Assembly: GCA_904066235.2 (NCBI GenBank) | Contig: CAJFCV020000001.1 | Coordinates: 13,697,291-13,761,290 of the forward strand | DNA: 64,000 bases | Direction of reading: 5' to 3' | Origin: Bursaphelenchus xylophilus | Lineage: Eukaryota > Nematoda > Chromadorea > Rhabditida > Aphelenchoididae | In this document: positions 59,901-64,000 of the stretch, in pieces | Position numbering within the stretch: position 1 is the stretch's first letter | How the letters are laid out: each line of letters starts with the position of its first letter | Translations under genes and position numbers: made by a program | Notes under the pieces: model-generated | What the model was told of the DNA's origin: nothing | Seen by the model: the letters and a program-made list of their open reading frames with translations, nothing else | Database searches by the model: none

Positions 59901-62900
59901 CCGCCTTCAACGCCTCCTTGGCGCTGTCTTCAATCTGTTTTCGAGCTTCTTCGGCCGGGACCTCACCCTTGGCCTTCTTGGTTTTCAGTCGGTCCAAACG
60001 TTTTTGCAGACCGGACTGTTTTTCTTCCAAGAGGGACTGCAGGTGGGCAACCGGAATGACGGAGGGCTCAACGAACTTTCTGTCCGTGAAAGCGTCATCA
60101 ACGGCTTTTTGCAGCTGGTCAAGTCTGTCCTTGTATGCAGGGATATCCTGGGATAGCAACTTTTCAATCTTGTTAATGTCATCGGATGGCACGTAGATCT
60201 GCTGGATGTTATCCAGTTCCGCGTTCACCCGTTCCGAGAGATCGTCCTCATCCTTAACCTCATTAATGATGGAATTGATTGTTTGTTCGAGGTCTGCCGG
60301 AACTTGTTCCACGGCCTCTTCCAGGAATCGGATATCAGACTCCACAGCCTCCATATAGGGCAGTGAATCGACAATTTCGCGGAGCTTTTCCATTTCTTTT
60401 GTCAGCGAGCCAATGTTTCTCTCCTAAAAATGATGATGCATTACATAGTGTAATTTTTAAACTTGCCTTCAAAGCGCTTGCGGTTTCTTCAGCTGATGAT
60501 GGAGCCTTTTGACCGGCGTTTTCAATGTCCTCAATCGCTCTGGCTTCTTTATCCAACAACGAAGAGACAACCTCTTTTTGTTTGGCCAATTTATTCAACT
60601 TGTCAGTAATTTCGTTGAACTGTCCGAGGTTGTCGTTTGAGATCTTTATCGACTCCTTCAAAGCGTTGTGGACTTCAGCTTCCTCTGGCAATTTTCCTGG
60701 GCTTTCACTAAGTTCGTTAGCCTTGTTCAAGGCTGATTCAAAGTCGTTCTTAAGCTTGATGTAGTCCCCTGGCGTTGCCGTTGGATCTGAGAAGAGGCCG
60801 GCGGCATTATAGGTTAATCCCAGAAGTTCATCGTTGACCTGTTTGTAGGCGTCTTGCAAGAGATCTGTGACTGCTGCTTTTTGCTCATCCGCTTTGTTAA
60901 CTAGTCCTTGAACGTCCTCTTGTCTCTTCGGATCTTGCAAATCACTTGCCAACAGATTAAGTTCTGCGGCTTCTCCGTCGATCTCCTTTGCTTTTGTCAA
61001 CAAGTTTCTCAAGTCGTCAATGGTAGGATTGGCCTTCTTCTTTCTGTTCTCAACTACTCGAAGGGCGTCGTTCAGCGAGTTAACCTGCTTCTTGACGGCG
61101 CTCTTCAATTTCTTCTGGTCTACCGCAGGTTTTTGTTCTTCTTGGCCCTTTGGAGCGACCGGTTGTTCAACTGGCTTGTTTTCTACAGCACCTTCAACCT
61201 CTGGAGCAGGTACCGTTGGGACAACGGCAGCATCAGATTCGTCCTTGCCTACGGCAGTCACTTCAGTCCTCTGAGGTTCGATTCCCACGACTTCTTCGTG
61301 TTTCTTGATCTCATCCGGACCACTGACTTGCTCTTTCTCGAAATCGGTTTGCTCATGCGCACTCTTCTTTGGTAAAGTTTGCAGAAGCGCGTCAATATGA
61401 TCAGAATTACCTTGCTTAACATACGACGTCGGTGTTTCATCGATTTTTCTCTTCAAAGCCTCAATCTGTGGACGGAGCTCTTCTATCTTTTCGGGTGTTG
61501 GAGTTTCTTGTAATTCCTTTACGAATTCTTCAATTTGACGTCTTGTTTTAGCGTCGTCTTCAAGCTCCTTGGTCAGTTCGTTGATAGTGTTATTTATGGC
61601 CAAGGAAATGTTGTCGAGATCGGCCTGCCGCTTCAGATATTCATCAGGAACATTGGCCTTGTTCGCTTGCTCCTCAAGTGCTTTGAGCTTGTTCTGAGCC
61701 TCTTCTCCAAGAGCTAGGCATTCCTAAAATCGAAAATTATAAATTTCCAAACGCTTTACGTCATCTATAAGTCAAGAATAGCACTTACACTGAGTCCGTC
61801 CAACTTTTTAGGGCATTCGGAGCTTTCTTTTGGCCCGTCGTTCAAAATGTCGTTCAATTTTGTTGCCATTTTCTCGATCACTTCATCGACAGACTTTGCC
61901 CTCTCCAACGCCTTGTCTTTCTTTCCAGCGTTTTCGCAGGCCGCTTCCAGCTCTTTGACCCGATGAAGAAGTGCTGCAAGTTCGGGAACTCCATTCTCGA
62001 CCTTGACGTGTCTTCTGGACTTGGCCAATTTATCGGCCTGCTCTTTCAGGTCCTTTAGTTTCTTCTTGATCGGCGCTAACACATTGTTCTTGACATTTTT
62101 GGCGTCCTTCTTCGATAACTTATCAACGTTCAAATTTCCCAGCTCTTCATTGATTCTGTTTAGTTCCTCTTGAAGCTGAAGCTCGTCCTCCAGCTCAACC
62201 ATAATGTTTCCAATCGCCTCTTCGAACTGGTCCTTCAGGCTCTCCAAATCCTCTTTCCGAAGCTGCACCGTGTTCTTCGGAGCTTCCAGATCTGACAGCT
62301 TTTCCGCCATCAAATCCAGCTCGTCCAGAACGCCGGAGACCTCAGGAAGAGTTGATTGGATGTGAACTAACCCTTTGACCCCTTCCTCAGCCACTTTTGC
62401 GCTTTGCGCTCCACTCGAGATGTTGCTTTGGAGCGTATCGTTGCACTTCTTCAGCAGCGATTGCAGGAAATCGTGCTGCTTGGAGAAGTCGGTCAAAAGA
62501 GCCGCGGTTTGCGCGTCCTTCAACTGAGTTAGGACCGTAGATTCTGGAGCCAGCTCCGAGCCACGACGGATCAGTTTTCTGTCGGCTTTAATGGCGTCCG
62601 ATTCCTTGATTAGCTCCTCGGCCTGCTTGATGAGTTCTGGAGCCAAGACGTTGAGATGCGCGGGGTTTTCTTTGGCACTGTTGAATTTGTCAAGTAGATC
62701 CTGACCGGCTCGACGTTCCTGGAGTTCTCCTTCAAGCTCCACCATCAGAGTGCCGATGATTCGTTCGTAATCGTCGATCAGTTGATTGGCCTGCTTTTCG
62801 AGTTGGCTTAGGGATTCTTGGACCTGCGGGACTTCATGGAATTCCGATTTGAACGACGTGAGGGCATCGGAGAGTTCGGTGAGAGACAGCTGAGAATCCT

Positions 62901-64000
62901 GAAAGAATTTTGGATTAGAAAAGCACAAATCTTGCTGTTATAAAAGGATTGTCTATCCACAACCTACCATGAGGTTTTTGATATCCTCTTCGGCTTGTTT
63001 GGCGGACCTCAACTCTCCACTGTCCAGCACCTTCAATGGCTCTCTAAATTTGGCAATCAAGGCCTCAATCTTCTCCTGTTTCTCTTTCGCCGCGTCCTCT
63101 TGTTTTCTCAACAACACTTTGCTTGCGAAATCGTCCAGTTTGAACAAGATTGTATCATAGGGCTCTGAGGCTACCCCATCGCCTCTGCGGACCAGTCTCC
63201 GGCGCGGCGCAACCGTGATGCTCTGAGTTCGAAGTTGGTTGACCTCTTTTCGAATGGCTGGGATATTTTCATCAACCAATCGTTGCAGTGCAGCGTTATC
63301 CAATGTTTCGATGGGTGGCAACTCGGCTTTTTGTTTGACCTCATCCGTCAACTGAGCGATTCCAAGTTCATCTTGCCAGGCGATCATCAAGTCGCCAATG
63401 AAGATATCGTAGTCTCGGTCAATGTTGTTCAGCTCCTCTTCGGCTTGAGAAATTTCAGCCGGCAGGGTTGAGGTGGAGGGAAGGTCTACAGCGCTTTCTT
63501 TGAGCAACTTGAAGGCTTCGAAAAGTGGTGGGATGCAAAGTTGGACTTCCTGAAATTTTAGGGCCGTAAGAATGTAATAATTATAGTTTTTTTAACGCAC
63601 AAAAGATCTGAAACTCACTCTCAACCCATTGATTTCGTCTTCCACCTTCTCCGACGGTCTAATCTCCGCATTCTGCGATTGTCTCAGAGTCTTCTTCAGC
63701 GGCTCAAAGTTGGCTCTAAGCTTCTCTAGCTGTCCAAGCAGGTTCTTCTCCTCTTCAGCTCTCTTCGAAGCTGTTGCCAACTCGTTCTTGGACTCTTCAA
63801 CTTCTCCAATTTTCTTTGCCAGATCGTTTGTCAACGGAAGGTCGAAACCAAGTTCTGCCAGCTTGCCCAACAGCTCGTTTGACTCCTTGGTTTTGTCGGC
63901 CAACTCTTTTTCGAGTTTCTTGAAGTCTTCTGGGTCCTTAATTCCGATCTCAATGAACTCATCCAGTTGTCGTTTGATCTCTTCTATCTCTTGAATCCTA
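23628..64000 (-). CDS. anc-1: ANC-1/nesprin-like giant KASH protein, 5' end outside window
   Basis: Seven exons are visible, in minus-strand order: >64000-63619, 63549-62968, 62898-61789, 61723-60467, 60423-24816, 24737-23928 and 23756-23628. All visible introns are phase 0. With the N gap corrected they encode at least 13,331 residues, nearly all acidic coiled coil. The C-terminus is a KASH domain, giving the identification: by family knowledge such proteins span the outer nuclear membrane, bind SUN proteins in the perinuclear space, and anchor nuclei and other organelles to actin. C. elegans ANC-1 likewise has a huge repeat region with near-identical tandem units. The linker before the membrane segment is Pro/Asp-rich and basic near the membrane (RQRNRWRR). 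Calponin-homology domains, if present, lie beyond 64000. One intron (60424-60466) has a GC donor. Confidence 0.9.
53700..58836 (-). repeat. Diverged N-terminal units of the array
   Basis: The first three units in the direction of translation carry their own residue choices: KSEIDQALL instead of KSDIDQVLL, NDAEGVANF instead of NDADGVSNF, GVSNVKEE instead of GVANVKEE, DPADKK instead of DPVDKK. Each also has private changes such as GRHADEN and NLHDDST. The remaining fifteen are far more alike, so homogenisation weakens toward the 5' edge of the array. Confidence 0.85.
58837..58846. other. Assembly gap (10 N) standing for about 129 bp
   Basis: The flanks end CGCAGCATTCTTC and resume TCAACCAACGGAGC. 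In the neighbouring unit the same two points are separated by 129 bases. The 1732-bp spacing of equivalent points (57217 to 58949) instead of 1851 gives the same answer: 119 missing plus 10 N. The 129 bases are 43 codons, so the reading frame is continuous across the gap. Confidence 0.85.
60424..60466 (-). other. 43-nt intron with GC-AG splice sites
   Basis: The exon ends TTTGAAG and is followed by GCAAGT rather than GTAAGT; the acceptor is TTTTTAG. No GT donor in frame is available nearby. The phases on both sides are 0 and the flanking proteins read through. GC donors with an otherwise perfect consensus are a known minority class in nematodes. Confidence 0.7.
61789..63549 (-). repeat. Older, diverged coiled-coil repeats upstream of the array
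   Basis: Three related blocks recur at the protein level across two exons: GDLMIAWQDELG, GTLMVELEGELQ and GNIMVELEDELQ. Each is followed some tens of residues later by a basic turn (RRRLVRRGDGV, DRKLIRRGSEL, SRRHVKVENGV). Spacing is roughly 180-220 residues. This is an ancient repeat class distinct from the 617-residue unit. Confidence 0.65.

Larger units (their letters stand above)
24816..60423 (-). other. Single 35.6-kb exon of the anc-1-like gene
   Basis: Acceptor TTTTTAG/GAG at 60424-60426 and donor AAG/GTAAGG at 24815 bound one open frame with no stop in between, apart from the assembly gap. After gap correction the length is 35,727 bases, exactly divisible by three (11,909 codons). It begins with about 400 residues of non-repeated coiled coil (LREIVDSLPYMEAVESDIR, then Lys/Glu-rich helices), continues through the repeat array, and ends with about 227 non-repeated residues. 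Confidence 0.85.

Noticed and set aside
58759..60393. Separate 544-residue protein ending in a different frame at the N gap
   Set aside because: The terminal residues after the gap are a frame artefact of the 10-N placeholder; the real exon continues into the array.

Overview
The window is eukaryotic and almost certainly nematode. Protein-coding genes are split by short GT-AG introns ending in TTTCAG-like acceptors (many 40-200 nt), the non-coding DNA is AT-rich, and the right half encodes a giant KASH-domain protein of the ANC-1 type, whose tandem near-identical repeats are known from Caenorhabditis. I cannot name the species.

Layout: (1) 1-2370, leader/upstream DNA with a GC-rich island. 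(2) 2371-3632 (+), a two-exon gene for a small protein with a Cys/His domain that may be FLYWCH-like. (3) 3633-11595, repeat-rich intergenic DNA holding several MITE-like inverted-repeat families, including a nested stack at 8471-9752. (4) 11596-19543 (+), an 11-exon SLC26/SulP anion transporter (about 716 residues) whose introns are packed with MITEs. One intron carries an inverted duplicate of the gene's own last exons. (5) 21011-22328 (+), a four-exon TSPO/MBR translocator protein (201 residues). (6) 23628 to beyond 64000 (-), an anc-1-like gene, convergent with TSPO and truncated at its 5' side by the window edge.

The anc-1-like gene dominates. Its last exon encodes the KASH tail ending in PPPF. 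A single uninterrupted exon of 35.6 kb (24816-60423) contains a tandem array of an 1851-bp (617-residue) coiled-coil unit: a 162-residue module present 19 times and a 455-residue module present 18 times, all in frame. At least 13,331 residues are encoded inside the window. A 10-N gap lies inside the array; comparison with neighbouring units shows it stands for about 129 bp, so the apparent frame break there is an assembly artefact. By family knowledge the product tethers nuclei and other organelles to the cytoskeleton through SUN proteins; the N-terminal actin-binding part, if present, lies outside the window.

The genes do not look like a functional cluster. The most unusual items are the giant exon/array, the 650-bp inverted duplicate of the SLC26 STAS exons (a likely long hairpin in the pre-mRNA), and well-resolved nested insertions of non-autonomous transposons, one carrying a tRNA-Ser-like sequence.
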